From Legionella nagasakiensis (GTDB lineage Bacteria > Pseudomonadota > Gammaproteobacteria > Legionellales > Legionellaceae), in the NCBI RefSeq assembly GCF_900639915.1, contig NZ_CAAAID010000006.1, positions 1 through 64,000 of the forward strand: a DNA stretch of 64,000 nt, written 5' to 3'. Under the pieces are notes generated by a model. It saw only the letters and a list, made by a program, of their open reading frames with translations. It was not told the origin of the DNA and did no database searches. Positions 8,564 through 18,908 of the stretch are shown here, piece after piece. Each line of letters begins with the position of its first letter. Within the stretch, counting starts at the first letter, position 1. Both the position numbers and the translations under genes were made by a program.

Positions 8564-11478
8564 ACAATGGTTTCAGGTAAGTTAAACCCATTTAATATCC
8601 CTGGCGTAAATGGGTTTATTTGATTTTGCACTTTCAGTGTATAACGCCCCGAATTACCATTTACTTCAAAGAGAATTTGTAAGCTAGCGCTGTCCTCTTC
8701 ATTCACCAAGACATTTACTTTTTGTAGTATTTTAAAAAATGCCCATGGACCCGTCTCTTCCAATTCATATTGCTTGCCTTCGATGGAATTTAATTTAAGG
8801 ATCACATTGGATTGAGGCCAGGAAAAGCGAACGAAAGACTCGGAATTTTGATCATCATAAAGGCGATTATGACCTAGAATGAATTGAAAACTGGACACCA
8901 CTGGGTCAAGGTTGACTTTTTGCAGGCTGAATTCAATATGACTTTTTTCACTTTGATCAGGAAAGAACATATTGGTGATGACATTAGCACGAATCAATTC
9001 ATTGATGGTGCGCGAGGGAATAGGCAGCACATAATTGTTTAGTTCTTTTGGTTGCCATTGTGGACGGGAGGTATCTAAAAATGGTTTTAAATAAGATTCC
9101 AAAAAGCGATTAAGAATTCCATGAGTTGCAAAAAAGCGATCAAAATCGTTGATAGTCACTTCTTGGTTCTGAGTGGCATCGAAAGGATAGCGTTGTGCAA
9201 TTTGATTTTGATAAGCTTGCAATACGGTTTCCTGCCATTGCCGATTGATATGGGCTTTGCTATCCTGGATAAGAAGAAACCAAGCATCATCGGCCACTTG
9301 TTTTAGCCAAGACGATACAGGTTCCGGCAATTGCTGGGTGCGGGCATACAAGGTACTGAGCGGATTCGTTAAGGTGTCTCCAAGAAATCGTGCTTTTGTG
9401 ATGGTAAATGCGGTTCTTCCCTGGTCATTAATCACGGAGAGGGTGGCTAAGAATTTTTCTAATTCATTGAGATTCATGGTTAAATCATGAGTTGTAGATT
9501 GGCTCAGTAAATTAATCTGGGTGAATTGACTGGCTATTTCTTGATTGAAGAGCGTTGAGTTATCGCCAAACTCGGGACTGGTTTGTTGCTGAATAAAATG
9601 AATGAGGTTATTGATGGCGTTTGACTGATATAATAGTTGGGTAAGTTGTCGTGCTTGTTGATAGTCTTGAAAATGCAATGGATTGGATTTTCGAATAAAA
9701 TTTTGCCACCAGACCACGTATTCATAGCAATAGGCTTGCTGTAAAACAGATTGTAGTCCATTTAGATCTTGGCGAGCTAACACCCAGTTTTCATTTTGTA
9801 ATTGTTGACTTACAGCAGCCAGTTTTGGAATAACCAGTTGAAAACCGGATTTAGTAAAGTATAGAGGTATTTCTTGATTGGCCAGTTGAAAGCCTTCAAT
9901 CATGATTGGCTGCTTTTCCTGAGGAAAAGTATTTTTGGCCAGTAAATAATATAAATAACCTGCTGGTAAAGCGTTTAAATAATTACGCACGTCACTGACA
10001 ATTTGTTGATTAATGATGATAGGCTGCTGTGGTTGGCGTAATATATTTTTTAGTAACGCTAGTTTTTTTTGTTGATGCTCCTGAGAATCATTTTGCCAAT
10101 GGTGTTGAAACCAGTTCATTACTTCTGGGTGGGAGTATTTTTGTGGGTCAGCAAGCATTAAATAGATTTTTAATGCTTGGTAGCGGGTTTCGTGTGATTG
10201 CCCAGCATCCGTCATTGTTTGTTCAATTTCAGTAAGAATGGTCGGTAAAAAATTTCCCTGTAGATGTTTTTGGGCACTTAAGCGCACTTGTGTTTTCAAG
10301 TACTGCACCGTGGGTAGCGATACTGCGTCGGCCGTGATGCTTTCCAATGCAGTAGAAGCTTGGGTTAAATGAAATAAGGCAGGAGCGTCATTATTTTTTT
10401 GGTCGGATACCTCATACATTAATAATTCTTTGCTTGCTGCATCGAGTAAATGAGAAGATTTTAGATGATGATGTCCAAGCCATAACAAGGATATTCCCAA
10501 TAAGCTGGATGAGAATCCAATCATCCATTTTTGTGGTACGGTAACGTAGGGCAAGTGGTGTTTGGTTTGTTCTTGAAAGGCTTGTATTGCGCCTTCAATA
10601 AAATAGGGACGATAATTAATCGATTGATGAAATTTATCCTGGATAGTCAAAGCGTATTCATGCTGAATTTTTTTATTCAGTCGGTCCTGACTGATGCCGC
10701 CTTGTTTCGCACTTGTAAAATACAAAGCCTGTAAATTAAAAAGATTCAGAGGTATATGTTGTAAGAGAGATTGTATTGCTACCCGAAGGCTGGCTAATTG
10801 CAGTGGGAATTCGCGTATTAAAGTGCGTTTAAGGCTTGAACGCACGGGATGCATTTTACTGATAACCTGTTGCCCCAACATTTCAATCAGCTGATCAAAT
10901 TGCTTTTTATAGGTTTTGATTAATTTATCCTGGTGTAATGGGGGGTATAGAGAAAAGCCGAGAGGTTTTTCTAAGTTATTTTCATGCTCATATTGGAAAA
11001 ATTCGCAAAACCCGGCTAAGGCATCCAGCTTGGTAAATAAAATTGCCACATCGACTTTATAATTGAGGCTTAGGCCAAAACGCTTCAACAACTCGATATG
11101 AGCTTTATTTCGTTCTGTAAACTGTAAAGGCTCTGAATTAAATAATTCATTAATGTCAATGCAGAAAAGAATACCGCTAATTTTCAAAGCAGGATGACAG
11201 CGATTTAATTGTCTTAGAGTATATTGTAATAAATGTTTGCTTTGATTCAGCCAAGATTCACTGAGTGTAACAATAATGCCGCGCTGGTTGTAATAAAGAT
11301 CGATTCCTTGCTCACTATCAATCGGGCAGTGCTGTAGCTGACTTTGGCGTAATAGTGATGTTTTTCCTTGATTTATTTTTCCGGTAAGCACGATGAATGA
11401 CAAGGCATGATTATGAGGCTTTAGTTGCAAAATAATTTTTTTTAATGCATTGCATAATGCAAGTAATGATTTATCCAT
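8560..11478 (-). CDS. icmF: IcmF, inner-membrane stabiliser of the Dot/Icm complex
   Basis: IcmF works with IcmH/DotU to stabilise and polarly target the Dot/Icm core; homologues (TssM) do the same in type VI secretion. The protein has 972 residues from the ATG at 11478 (about 973 in L. pneumophila). A Walker A-like motif, TGKINQGKTSLL, is near residue 35. A transmembrane helix is at about 320-338 (IGFSSSLLGISLLWLGHHH), and the large C-terminal part is periplasmic. The ATG overlaps the icmH stop as TGATG, a sign of translational coupling. An upstream TTG (11481) is possible but less likely. It runs opposite to icmB. Confidence 0.94.
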   Translation of the reverse strand: MDKSLLALCNALKKIILQLKPHNHALSFIVLTGKINQGKTSLLRQSQLQHCPIDSEQGIDLYYNQRGIIVTLSESWLNQSKHLLQYTLRQLNRCHPALKISGILFCIDINELFNSEPLQFTERNKAHIELLKRFGLSLNYKVDVAILFTKLDALAGFCEFFQYEHENNLEKPLGFSLYPPLHQDKLIKTYKKQFDQLIEMLGQQVISKMHPVRSSLKRTLIREFPLQLASLRVAIQSLLQHIPLNLFNLQALYFTSAKQGGISQDRLNKKIQHEYALTIQDKFHQSINYRPYFIEGAIQAFQEQTKHHLPYVTVPQKWMIGFSSSLLGISLLWLGHHHLKSSHLLDAASKELLMYEVSDQKNNDAPALFHLTQASTALESITADAVSLPTVQYLKTQVRLSAQKHLQGNFLPTILTEIEQTMTDAGQSHETRYQALKIYLMLADPQKYSHPEVMNWFQHHWQNDSQEHQQKKLALLKNILRQPQQPIIINQQIVSDVRNYLNALPAGYLYYLLAKNTFPQEKQPIMIEGFQLANQEIPLYFTKSGFQLVIPKLAAVSQQLQNENWVLARQDLNGLQSVLQQAYCYEYVVWWQNFIRKSNPLHFQDYQQARQLTQLLYQSNAINNLIHFIQQQTSPEFGDNSTLFNQEIASQFTQINLLSQSTTHDLTMNLNELEKFLATLSVINDQGRTAFTITKARFLGDTLTNPLSTLYARTQQLPEPVSSWLKQVADDAWFLLIQDSKAHINRQWQETVLQAYQNQIAQRYPFDATQNQEVTINDFDRFFATHGILNRFLESYLKPFLDTSRPQWQPKELNNYVLPIPSRTINELIRANVITNMFFPDQSEKSHIEFSLQKVNLDPVVSSFQFILGHNRLYDDQNSESFVRFSWPQSNVILKLNSIEGKQYELEETGPWAFFKILQKVNVLVNEEDSASLQILFEVNGNSGRYTLKVQNQINPFTPGILNGFNLPETIV

Positions 11479-12263
11479 CAACGATCCATATTAGCAAGCA
11501 CAGCATGTTCCTGTAGAACGGTTTTAGCTTTATATTCCAGTAAAGTATGACTGGTCAGATAAATAATAGTGAGTATTCCCACAGAGAGTAGGGCACTAGT
11601 CACCCAAGGCTTATGATTAACAGGTTCTGGAGTTGATTGTGTTTGTTCTTTAAAAAGTTGGTGTGGTTTATTGACGCGATGTTGCTGAATCAATTGATAG
11701 AGCTCTTCAATTAAATTATCAAGCATTTGCCGGCCATTGGTACGAAGATGCTGTTCTCCTTCAAATCCTGCAATGAGGCAATAGTAGGCCAATTCAAGTA
11801 AATCAAGATATTGTGTTGCGCGTTCTTTAATATGATGAACAATATCAAAAAAGCGATGTTGAGGCCCTACTTCATCATGCGATGATGGTGTAAACGCTTT
11901 AAATTCAGCTGGTTGACCATAAAGCCGCATGTAATTTTTTCCTAATAATTCATCAATGGTGGCACTTAAAAGATATTGGGCAACCACAACCAGCTCTTCG
12001 GCATACTCTTGACCCATCAAACGGCTCTGAAAGGCGTGAAGCTCGTGGGCAATACTATCACGAATTTGATGAATGGGTGGCAGGGTAGGACTGATGCAAA
12101 GCCTTTCCATGAGTGACAATAGTGGACTCGCGGCTGCAACAAGCGGATTGGTTGCCGATGTAGCAATAAATAGCTTTGAGCGATAATAAGCCTGGGGAGT
12201 GCGTTGTTTCTCAGGAGTGGGCAATCGGCTTATAAGAGAGGCCGAATAAGGCTCGGCTATCAT
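11478..12263 (-). CDS. icmH: IcmH/DotU, partner of IcmF
   Basis: IcmH (DotU) is an inner-membrane protein with a cytoplasmic N-terminal domain and one C-terminal transmembrane helix (here about residues 220-238, TSALLSVGILTIIYLTSHTL). The conserved DotU core includes LLSATIDELLG and LLELAYYCLIAGFEGEQ. I chose the ATG at 12263 because GGAG sits 6-9 bases upstream and it gives 261 residues, the usual length; a GTG at 12296 would add 11 residues without better support. It overlaps icmF and lies 63 bp downstream of the adenosine deaminase gene on the same strand. Confidence 0.93.
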   Translation of the reverse strand: MIAEPYSASLISRLPTPEKQRTPQAYYRSKLFIATSATNPLVAAASPLLSLMERLCISPTLPPIHQIRDSIAHELHAFQSRLMGQEYAEELVVVAQYLLSATIDELLGKNYMRLYGQPAEFKAFTPSSHDEVGPQHRFFDIVHHIKERATQYLDLLELAYYCLIAGFEGEQHLRTNGRQMLDNLIEELYQLIQQHRVNKPHQLFKEQTQSTPEPVNHKPWVTSALLSVGILTIIYLTSHTLLEYKAKTVLQEHAVLANMDR

Positions 12264-12326
12264 GATTTTACTCCAAATGCTATCGGTCGTAAACACTAAA
12301 AGTTATCAATGATGATACGTTATCTG

Positions 12327-13895
12327 TTATGACTTGTCGATAAGCATTCTTTCATTGTATTTTGTGCTGCCTTTATAGCTAGAGAGAGTAGTATGCTTTT
12401 CGCCCGTAATTTTTTTTTCTACTTGTTCATACTGTTTTTCAAAAGCAATCAATTGATTTTCAAGTTGCCATTGTAAGGTTGCTTTTTCGCTTGTTTTAAT
12501 GAAAAATTTGCATGCATTACTGTTAAGATTTAAGCAGTTTTTGACTGGAATGGCCTTATTAGCATCCGCCCATAAGCTTTGTCCTGGTATAAAACTGTAG
12601 GTTAAAGCATTGCGGTTAATCATTTTAATGGTTTTATAATCAAGTTGATGATGCAAGACCGCATCGACGTATTGCCGAGTTAAATCCGTTCGTAATATGC
12701 CTTCATCGTCTGTAGAGAGTACGATAGGAACCTGATGAGCTAGATAATAGTGGATGGGGTGCTCTGCTCTGGAAATATTGAGAATTTCTTGATTGCTCGT
12801 TAAGTTGATTTCGACGGGTACGGGTTTCTTTGCCATGTGTTTAATTAAAGTTTCCACATTGTTTTCATAGGCAATGTCAACGCCATGGCCAATTCGTTCT
12901 GCTTTGCCAGTAAAGATGGCATCATGGATATGAAAGCGCAATTCGTCAGGGTGAACCTCTTGGGGTGATAATTCTCCAGCGTGTAGGGCAATATGCACGT
13001 TCGGGTAGTTTTTATGTAAAAAATTTATTATCTGCATCTGATTACGATAATCTCTTAATGAAATCATACCATCTTCTGCCTGAACCAGATTGATCGCCAC
13101 AATTTCTGGGGATTGTGATGCCGCCAAAAATCCGTTTAAGGCTTGGGCGAATACATTATCCAGAGGTTGCTCCCGTAAGATATAATATTGGAATTTTACG
13201 GTTAGATGGCAGACGGGTTGAGTAGGCTGTGTGTCACAGTGCAGTTCGTGGCGCGCTTGTTGTAAAATACGCTGGCTTTCTTTGATGGTATGGCGATTAT
13301 TATGATGAAAGTCTTTATTTGATAAAAGAAACTGTTTTTTACCATTTAACGATTGAATGTCCTTGATCAATGATCCATAGCTGGCTGAGTGTGCGTTATC
13401 TGGCAATATCATGATTTCTAAATAAAGTTCGTGCTGATTAGCGGCTCGTTGCATAATTTCGGCCAGTAGTTGCGGACGAAAATCTGCTACCAATGGCATA
13501 AATTTATAAAAACTAGAAAAAAAATGGTCGTGCCTGGATTCTTTGCCAGGGATAAAATCCTTCATTGACCAGGCACGAATCGTCTGGTTATATACGTCGG
13601 GTTGAGACGTAAGGTCGCGCGATTTTATTCCATGACAGATTTCTTTATATTTTAAAATGGAAAACGATTGTTTGTTAATGCAATAATCCTGCTTCTCAGC
13701 AAGGTTTAACATGGTTTCTGGATAAGCTCCGCCGGCAAGATGATAATGTAGTTCGCCCCCCTTAGGCATTTCCTTGAAAAAAGCATATAAGGCGTTGGAG
13801 TCTGATTGAATTTCATGAAAATGATGATGAATGTCTGCTGTTGCATCGGTTTGTAAGACAATGAAGGACAGTAAAAAAAGGAAAATAAAGCGCAT
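12327..13895 (-). CDS. Secreted adenosine deaminase (ADGF/CECR1-like)
   Basis: A metal-dependent deaminase of the adenosine/AMP deaminase superfamily, predicted to convert adenosine to inosine. The signal peptide is at about 1-20. The HxH metal motif is H50-Y-H52 in GGELHYHLAGG. The catalytic HAGE motif (ALHAGELSP), RIGHGVDIAYE and LSTDDEGIL follow in family order. At 522 residues with an N-terminal extension it resembles exported ADGF/CECR1-type enzymes rather than the ~340-residue cytosolic form. The location in periplasm or outside is inferred from the signal peptide. It lies directly upstream of icmH, but a functional link to Dot/Icm is not shown. Confidence 0.85.
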   Translation of the reverse strand: MRFIFLFLLSFIVLQTDATADIHHHFHEIQSDSNALYAFFKEMPKGGELHYHLAGGAYPETMLNLAEKQDYCINKQSFSILKYKEICHGIKSRDLTSQPDVYNQTIRAWSMKDFIPGKESRHDHFFSSFYKFMPLVADFRPQLLAEIMQRAANQHELYLEIMILPDNAHSASYGSLIKDIQSLNGKKQFLLSNKDFHHNNRHTIKESQRILQQARHELHCDTQPTQPVCHLTVKFQYYILREQPLDNVFAQALNGFLAASQSPEIVAINLVQAEDGMISLRDYRNQMQIINFLHKNYPNVHIALHAGELSPQEVHPDELRFHIHDAIFTGKAERIGHGVDIAYENNVETLIKHMAKKPVPVEINLTSNQEILNISRAEHPIHYYLAHQVPIVLSTDDEGILRTDLTRQYVDAVLHHQLDYKTIKMINRNALTYSFIPGQSLWADANKAIPVKNCLNLNSNACKFFIKTSEKATLQWQLENQLIAFEKQYEQVEKKITGEKHTTLSSYKGSTKYNERMLIDKS

Positions 13896-13969
13896 ACTAA
13901 AGATGTTCTGAATAAAATGATAGCAATTATCTCATATTTTATGCTTTTTAGCCAAATTCAGAAAACGGC

Positions 13970-14005
13970 CATCGCCATAGAAGCAAGGAAACTTCTATGG
14001 CGATG
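13970..14005. terminator. Perfect hairpin downstream of ctpA
   Basis: A perfect 14-bp stem (13970-13983 with 13992-14005) encloses an 8-nt loop. It follows the ctpA stop on the minus strand and precedes the adenosine deaminase start. On the minus strand the T-run after it is short (GTTTTC). It probably acts as the ctpA terminator. Confidence 0.65.
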
Positions 14006-14021
14006 AGCGATATTAAAGTGA

Positions 14022-15353
14022 TTAACGATGAGCGACTGATAACCCCTTCAGGATGGTTAGGGCGGCGTAGAGCTGGTAATCTTCATAGATTAAATTTTGT
14101 TCCTCTTTGGTTACTTTTTTTGGATTTGATTTTTCATGTTCTGAATGATTGCCATTAAGAAGATGTCCATTTAAATCTGCTTCACTAAATCCGGAAAATT
14201 TATCTTGATTATCGGCCTTAGCGATAGAGACCTCTTCAATCACGATGTCTGGGGTGATTCCTTGAGCTTGAATGGAGGTACCGGATGGCGTGTAGTAGAG
14301 GGCGGTTGTTAATTTAATTCCTCGTTTATTGTCGAGAGGCAGAACCGTTTGTACGGATCCTTTTCCAAAACTTTTCGTCCCAAGTATAATGGCTCGCTTG
14401 TTATCTTTAAGGGCGCCGGCAACAATTTCTGAGGCCGAGGCTGAACCATTATTAATCAGGACAACGATGGGGGCATTATGCAAAATATCTCCGGGGTTGG
14501 CTATCGCGGTGAATTTTGAGCCTGGCAAACGTCCTTCTGTGTAAACAATCAGTTCTTCTTCACCTTTTTGGTCATTGTTAATAAAGGCATCAGAAACCTG
14601 GATTGCTGAGTCTAACAGACCTCCGGGGTTGTTACGTAAATCAAGCACCAGACCTTTTAATTTTCCTCCTGCTTCTTGCTTAAGCTGAGCTATAGCCTGC
14701 TGCATGTCTTTTCCCGTGAATGCTTGAAATTGGGTGAGGCGGATATAGCCATATTTTTGATCAAGCAATTTGCTTTTGACGCTTTTAATCAGAATTTTCT
14801 CACGCACGAGCGTAAAATTTAAAGGTTTATTTTCTCCTTTACGCAGGATGGTCAAATCAATGGTACTTCCCGCTTTTCCACGCATCAGGTTTACCGCATC
14901 TTTAAGTTCCATGCCTTGTACAGGGTGAGTTCCTAATTTAACGATGTAATCTCCCGCTTTTATACCCGCTTTATAGGCGGGTGTATCGACCAGAGGAGTA
15001 ACCACTTTTACAAGGCCTTCTTCCATGGTGACTTCGATTCCAAGACCGCCAAATTCTCCTGTGGTTGCAGTCTGCAATTCTTTAAAGTCTGCTTCATCTA
15101 AGTAAGTTGAGTGGGGGTCAAGACCACTTAACATGCCGCGTATGGCATTGTCGAATAGTTCTTTATCATCTGTGGGGTTGACATAATATTTTTTTATCTG
15201 GCCAATAGCATTTGAAAAGCGCCGTACGTCCTCCATTGGAATTCGCTGGTTTTGTTCGTTGTCATTTTCTTCGGCGAAGACATGCACAGGAAAAACGATG
15301 GTGGCCGTTAGTAAAATGACTAGGGCTTTCGTGTACAATCGTTTCTTAGACAT
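14022..15353 (-). CDS. ctpA: C-terminal processing protease, S41 family
   Basis: Periplasmic carboxy-terminal processing serine protease of 443 residues. The signal peptide is at about 1-28 (ends VFA). A PDZ domain is at about 100-180 (GGLGIEVTMEEGLVKVV). The catalytic S41 domain contains NNGSASASEIVAGAL with the nucleophile serine and, about 25 residues on, GTKSFGKGSVQ with the general-base lysine. It follows the envC-like gene on the same strand (96-bp gap), as is usual for the gpmI-envC-ctpA cluster of gammaproteobacteria. Substrates probably include cell-wall hydrolases or their regulators, by analogy. Confidence 0.92.
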   Translation of the reverse strand: MSKKRLYTKALVILLTATIVFPVHVFAEENDNEQNQRIPMEDVRRFSNAIGQIKKYYVNPTDDKELFDNAIRGMLSGLDPHSTYLDEADFKELQTATTGEFGGLGIEVTMEEGLVKVVTPLVDTPAYKAGIKAGDYIVKLGTHPVQGMELKDAVNLMRGKAGSTIDLTILRKGENKPLNFTLVREKILIKSVKSKLLDQKYGYIRLTQFQAFTGKDMQQAIAQLKQEAGGKLKGLVLDLRNNPGGLLDSAIQVSDAFINNDQKGEEELIVYTEGRLPGSKFTAIANPGDILHNAPIVVLINNGSASASEIVAGALKDNKRAIILGTKSFGKGSVQTVLPLDNKRGIKLTTALYYTPSGTSIQAQGITPDIVIEEVSIAKADNQDKFSGFSEADLNGHLLNGNHSEHEKSNPKKVTKEEQNLIYEDYQLYAALTILKGLSVAHR

Positions 15354-15449
15354 AGGATTCTCCTTGAAAGCACGGCTTTTCTGTGGCCGTTTTTGCTTTC
15401 TTGTTTGTTATTATTCTAAATCCACCGCAATTTACGTGCCAGAGAATAA

Positions 15450-16559
15450 TCAAGACAACCACTCAAGTGGAGGAATGGCTTTTCCACGTTGTCTTACTTC
15501 AAAGTATAGACCGTTTTGCACAAGTCCACCGCTGTGACCTGCGGCAGCAATTTGCTCGCCTTGGCGTACTCGTTCACCTTTTTGTTTAAATAGTGACTGG
15601 TTGTGTGCATACAGAGTCATAAATCCTTGGCCATGATCAATAATCAATAACAGGCCATATCCTCTTAACCAATCACTGAAGAGAATTTTGCCCGGGTAGA
15701 CGGCGGTAACTGGGGTTCCCTCGGGAGCAAAAAATAGAATGCCTTGATTTATTTTTTGCAATGATTTATTGGCGGTATTTATTGGTTTTGGCAGCTTATG
15801 CCGCAGGTTTGAAAATGGTACGTGACTTTGGATGGTATTTTCTTGAGCAAGAGAGTTAAGCAAACGTGTCAAATTTTCCTTATTCATTTGATATTCTTGC
15901 AGAGTTTGCTGCTTATTATGAATGTTTTGTTGCAATGAGTGAATCAATTTTGTCTGGTATTGTTTTTCCTGACTTAATTTTTGTTGATTTAACGTTAATT
16001 GCTGCTGCAGTCGCTTTTGACTGGCTATTTCTTCATTTAATTTATCGTGATGAAGGGTAAGCTGTTTTTGGGTTTGTTGTATGTTGCTGATGGTTTCTTC
16101 ACGAGATTTTATTATATATTGATAAAAGGTTAAAAGGCGGCTTACCAGATGGGGGTCTTCTTGATTTAATAGCCATTTTAATGGTTGATAGACTCCCATG
16201 CGATAACGTGTCCGGATGTGTTCGGCAAGCAATTGCTGTTGATCGTGTCGTTGATCACTTAATTGTTTAATTTCTTTTTGTAATGTTTGAATGGCTTGCT
16301 GTTTATTGTCCATTGCCCGTTGAATCATTTGCAGGTTTTTTACTCCAAGACCAATACTTTTATCAATGCGGCTTAATTCTTGACTAAGGGCGGTCTGTTT
16401 ATCATGAGCATGATTTAATCCTTGTTTCAGCGTGTTGATTTTATTATCCAACGCTTTGAGCTGATTTTTTGTATGCGTTATCTCTGAATTTTTACTGTGG
16501 CTGATGCAGAAGCCGAACAATAAACAACAGGTGAGGATGATATTAACTCGTTGCGCCAT
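15450..16559 (-). CDS. envC: EnvC-like murein hydrolase activator
   Basis: Periplasmic coiled-coil protein with a degenerate LytM (M23) domain, 369 residues. EnvC in E. coli activates amidases AmiA and AmiB at the septum and is itself inactive. The signal peptide is at about 1-22, long coiled coils span about 28-250, and the LytM domain covers about 275-369. Some metal-site pieces survive (IDHGQGFMTLYAHN), but the first-half HxxxD-type zinc site is not evident (the segment reads APEGTPVTAVYPGKI), in line with an activator rather than a peptidase. It overlaps the gpmI stop region by 17 bp. Confidence 0.85.
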   Translation of the reverse strand: MAQRVNIILTCCLLFGFCISHSKNSEITHTKNQLKALDNKINTLKQGLNHAHDKQTALSQELSRIDKSIGLGVKNLQMIQRAMDNKQQAIQTLQKEIKQLSDQRHDQQQLLAEHIRTRYRMGVYQPLKWLLNQEDPHLVSRLLTFYQYIIKSREETISNIQQTQKQLTLHHDKLNEEIASQKRLQQQLTLNQQKLSQEKQYQTKLIHSLQQNIHNKQQTLQEYQMNKENLTRLLNSLAQENTIQSHVPFSNLRHKLPKPINTANKSLQKINQGILFFAPEGTPVTAVYPGKILFSDWLRGYGLLLIIDHGQGFMTLYAHNQSLFKQKGERVRQGEQIAAAGHSGGLVQNGLYFEVRQRGKAIPPLEWLS

Positions 16560-18090
16560 GGTTTTTTACCAAAAGTGTTTGACCAGTCATTTCAATGGGC
16601 GGTTTAATCCCAAGAAGGGCGAGTAAGGTTGGGGCAATGTCAATTAAGCTGCCTTTGGAGGTATTGAATGTCCAACCATGGCCGATGTACAGCAAGGGTA
16701 CTGGTTGGTTGGTATGTGCAGTCTGAGCTTGTTGAATTGTCTCATCAAACATGATTTCGGCATTGCCGTGATCGGCGGTAATTAATAATTGCCCTCCTAT
16801 TTTGCTAAGTGCTGCACCTATTTCATGCATGGCTTTATCCAAATATTCAATGGCTTTTACCGTTGCGGCAAAATTGCCGGTGTGCCCAACCATATCGGCG
16901 TTAGCATAATTACAAATAATGACATCATAGGCCTGTTGTTGTATAGCGTTCACTAATGTTTTTGTCAGTTCGGGTGCGCTCATTTCTGGTTTTAAATCAT
17001 AAGTTGTTACTAAAGGGGATGGAATCAAGATGCGATCTTCATTGGCATAAGCCTGTTCACAGCCACCATTGAAAAAGAAAGTCACATGAGCGTATTTTTC
17101 AGTTTCTGCAATACGCAACTGACGTAATCTGTGATGAGCCAGCACTTCGCCTAATGTGTTACGCATTGAGGCGGGAGGAAAGGCACTACGGGCATGAATA
17201 TTATTTCCATAACAGGTCATTGTAACAAAATGAGCAATAGTCGGCATTTTATGACGTTTAAACCCATGAAAATCTTTATCAATTAATGCATGCGTTAATT
17301 GTCTGGCGCGATCAGCGCGAAAATTGAAAAAAAATACGGAATCCCCCGATTCGATTGGTTTACCCGAACCAATGCGTGTTGGCGGAATAAATTCATCATA
17401 AATGTTTTGCGAATAGAATGCCTTTAAGGCTTTTTCGGCTGTATCATAATGGTGTAGGCTTTCATGCTCTGTAAGTAGTTGATAGACCGGCTCGATGCGC
17501 TGCCAGCGTTGATCGCGATCCATGGCATAATAACGTCCACTCAGTGAAGAAATGGTCGCTACGGGATATTTTTTAAGGCATTGTTGTAATTTCTCTAGGC
17601 TTAGAAGAGCGCTTTGTGGGGGCGTATCGCGGCCATCAAGAAATAAATGCAGATAGACATTTGTGAACTGATGCTGAGCACAAAGCGCCAGAAACGCAAA
17701 TAAATGTTGTTCATGGCTATGAACTCCTCCCGGAGAAAGCAAGCCTAGTACATGCAATGCTTTGCCTTTTAATTTCATGGTGGCAATGGTTTCAATCAGT
17801 GCCTTATTTTGGTTGTATTCATTTAGTTTAATGGCTTCGTTAATGCGGGTATAGTCCTGCTCAATGACTCTGCCGGCACCTATGTGCATATGACCTACCT
17901 CGGAATTTCCCATTTGTGCATCAGGCAAACCAACGCTACGCCCAGAAGCATCTAACATCATATGAGGACAGGTGTGCCACCATTCATCCCATTGGGGGGT
18001 ATGAGCAGCCGCAATCGCATTATATTTAGTGTCCTCACGCACCCCCCATCCATCCAGGATAAGTAATACAATCGGTATTTTCTTTGACAT
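16543..18090 (-). CDS. gpmI: Phosphoglycerate mutase, cofactor-independent
   Basis: Interconverts 3- and 2-phosphoglycerate in glycolysis and gluconeogenesis; a di-manganese enzyme of the alkaline phosphatase superfamily. It has 515 residues, the usual size. The first metal site is LILDGWGVRED and the catalytic serine is in GNSEVGHMHIGAGR. GRDTPP, the FFNFRADRARQ segment and TADHGNAE supply further metal or substrate ligands. It is first in a minus-strand run with envC and ctpA and is divergent from uppS across a 68-bp gap. Confidence 0.95.
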   Translation of the reverse strand: MSKKIPIVLLILDGWGVREDTKYNAIAAAHTPQWDEWWHTCPHMMLDASGRSVGLPDAQMGNSEVGHMHIGAGRVIEQDYTRINEAIKLNEYNQNKALIETIATMKLKGKALHVLGLLSPGGVHSHEQHLFAFLALCAQHQFTNVYLHLFLDGRDTPPQSALLSLEKLQQCLKKYPVATISSLSGRYYAMDRDQRWQRIEPVYQLLTEHESLHHYDTAEKALKAFYSQNIYDEFIPPTRIGSGKPIESGDSVFFFNFRADRARQLTHALIDKDFHGFKRHKMPTIAHFVTMTCYGNNIHARSAFPPASMRNTLGEVLAHHRLRQLRIAETEKYAHVTFFFNGGCEQAYANEDRILIPSPLVTTYDLKPEMSAPELTKTLVNAIQQQAYDVIICNYANADMVGHTGNFAATVKAIEYLDKAMHEIGAALSKIGGQLLITADHGNAEIMFDETIQQAQTAHTNQPVPLLYIGHGWTFNTSKGSLIDIAPTLLALLGIKPPIEMTGQTLLVKNHGATS

Positions 18091-18158
18091 GGATTTTCCT
18101 GATAGAGATTACTTAATCTTTTGTTATAAAAAAGGTAGACTATAGGCCATTTTTGTTG

Positions 18159-18908
18159 ATGGAAGAAGTGGGTTTGAATCAAAAATTACCCCAACACATT
18201 GCCATTGTAATGGATGGCAATGGTCGTTGGGCTGAAAATCGTGGGTTGCCTCGTGTGGAAGGTCATCGTGCGGGCATTGAGGCGGTCAAGGCTGTGGTGC
18301 AATGTTGCTTGCAAAAACATATTGCTGTTTTAAGTCTATTCGCATTCAGTAGTGAGAACTGGTCGCGCCCAGAAATGGAAGTTGATTTCCTGATGCGGCT
18401 TTTTATTAATGCTTTGGAGCAGGAAATAAAAACGCTGCATGAGCATGGCGTCAGCCTGCGCTTTACAGGAGAGCGTAATCAATTGTCTGCACCCTTGCGC
18501 GAGCAAATGCGGTGCGCTGAAACGTTGACCCGAGAAAATACCCAATTAATTTTAAATGTGGCCGTTAATTACAGTGGCAAATGGGATATTATTAACGCGG
18601 TAAAAACGCTGGTTAAGCAAGTGGCAAAAGCGGAATTATCGGTAGAAGATATTGATGAATCAGCATTTTCTCACGGTCTCAGTACTGGTAATTTGCCGGA
18701 TCCGGATTTATTTATCCGTACTAGCGGCGAACAGCGAGTGAGTAATTTTTTTCTCTGGCAATTAGCTTACACAGAACTTTATTTTTCGGAGGTTCATTGG
18801 CCAGATTTTACGGCTGATGAATTTGAAAAAGCGTTACTTAATTACAGCAGGCGCGAGCGGCGATATGGTTTAATATCAAAGCAATTAAATGAGAAAAATC
18901 ATGTTTAA
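18159..18908 (+). CDS. uppS: Undecaprenyl diphosphate synthase
   Basis: Makes C55 undecaprenyl diphosphate, the lipid carrier for peptidoglycan and O-antigen, by cis-addition of isopentenyl units to farnesyl diphosphate. The motif [16 protein letters not shown] holds the catalytic Asp. [11 protein letters not shown] and the C-terminal [20 protein letters not shown] are family signatures. I chose the ATG at 18159 (249 residues); a TTG at 18174 is preceded by GGAAGAAG and is a real alternative. It is the first gene of the uppS-cdsA-rseP run, and the following cdsA start overlaps its end. Confidence 0.95.
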   Translation: MEEVGLNQKLPQHIAIVMDGNGRWAENRGLPRVEGHRAGIEAVKAVVQCCLQKHIAVLSLFAFSSENWSRPEMEVDFLMRLFINALEQEIKTLHEHGVSLRFTGERNQLSAPLREQMRCAETLTRENTQLILNVAVNYSGKWDIINAVKTLVKQVAKAELSVEDIDESAFSHGLSTGNLPDPDLFIRTSGEQRVSNFFLWQLAYTELYFSEVHWPDFTADEFEKALLNYSRRERRYGLISKQLNEKNHV

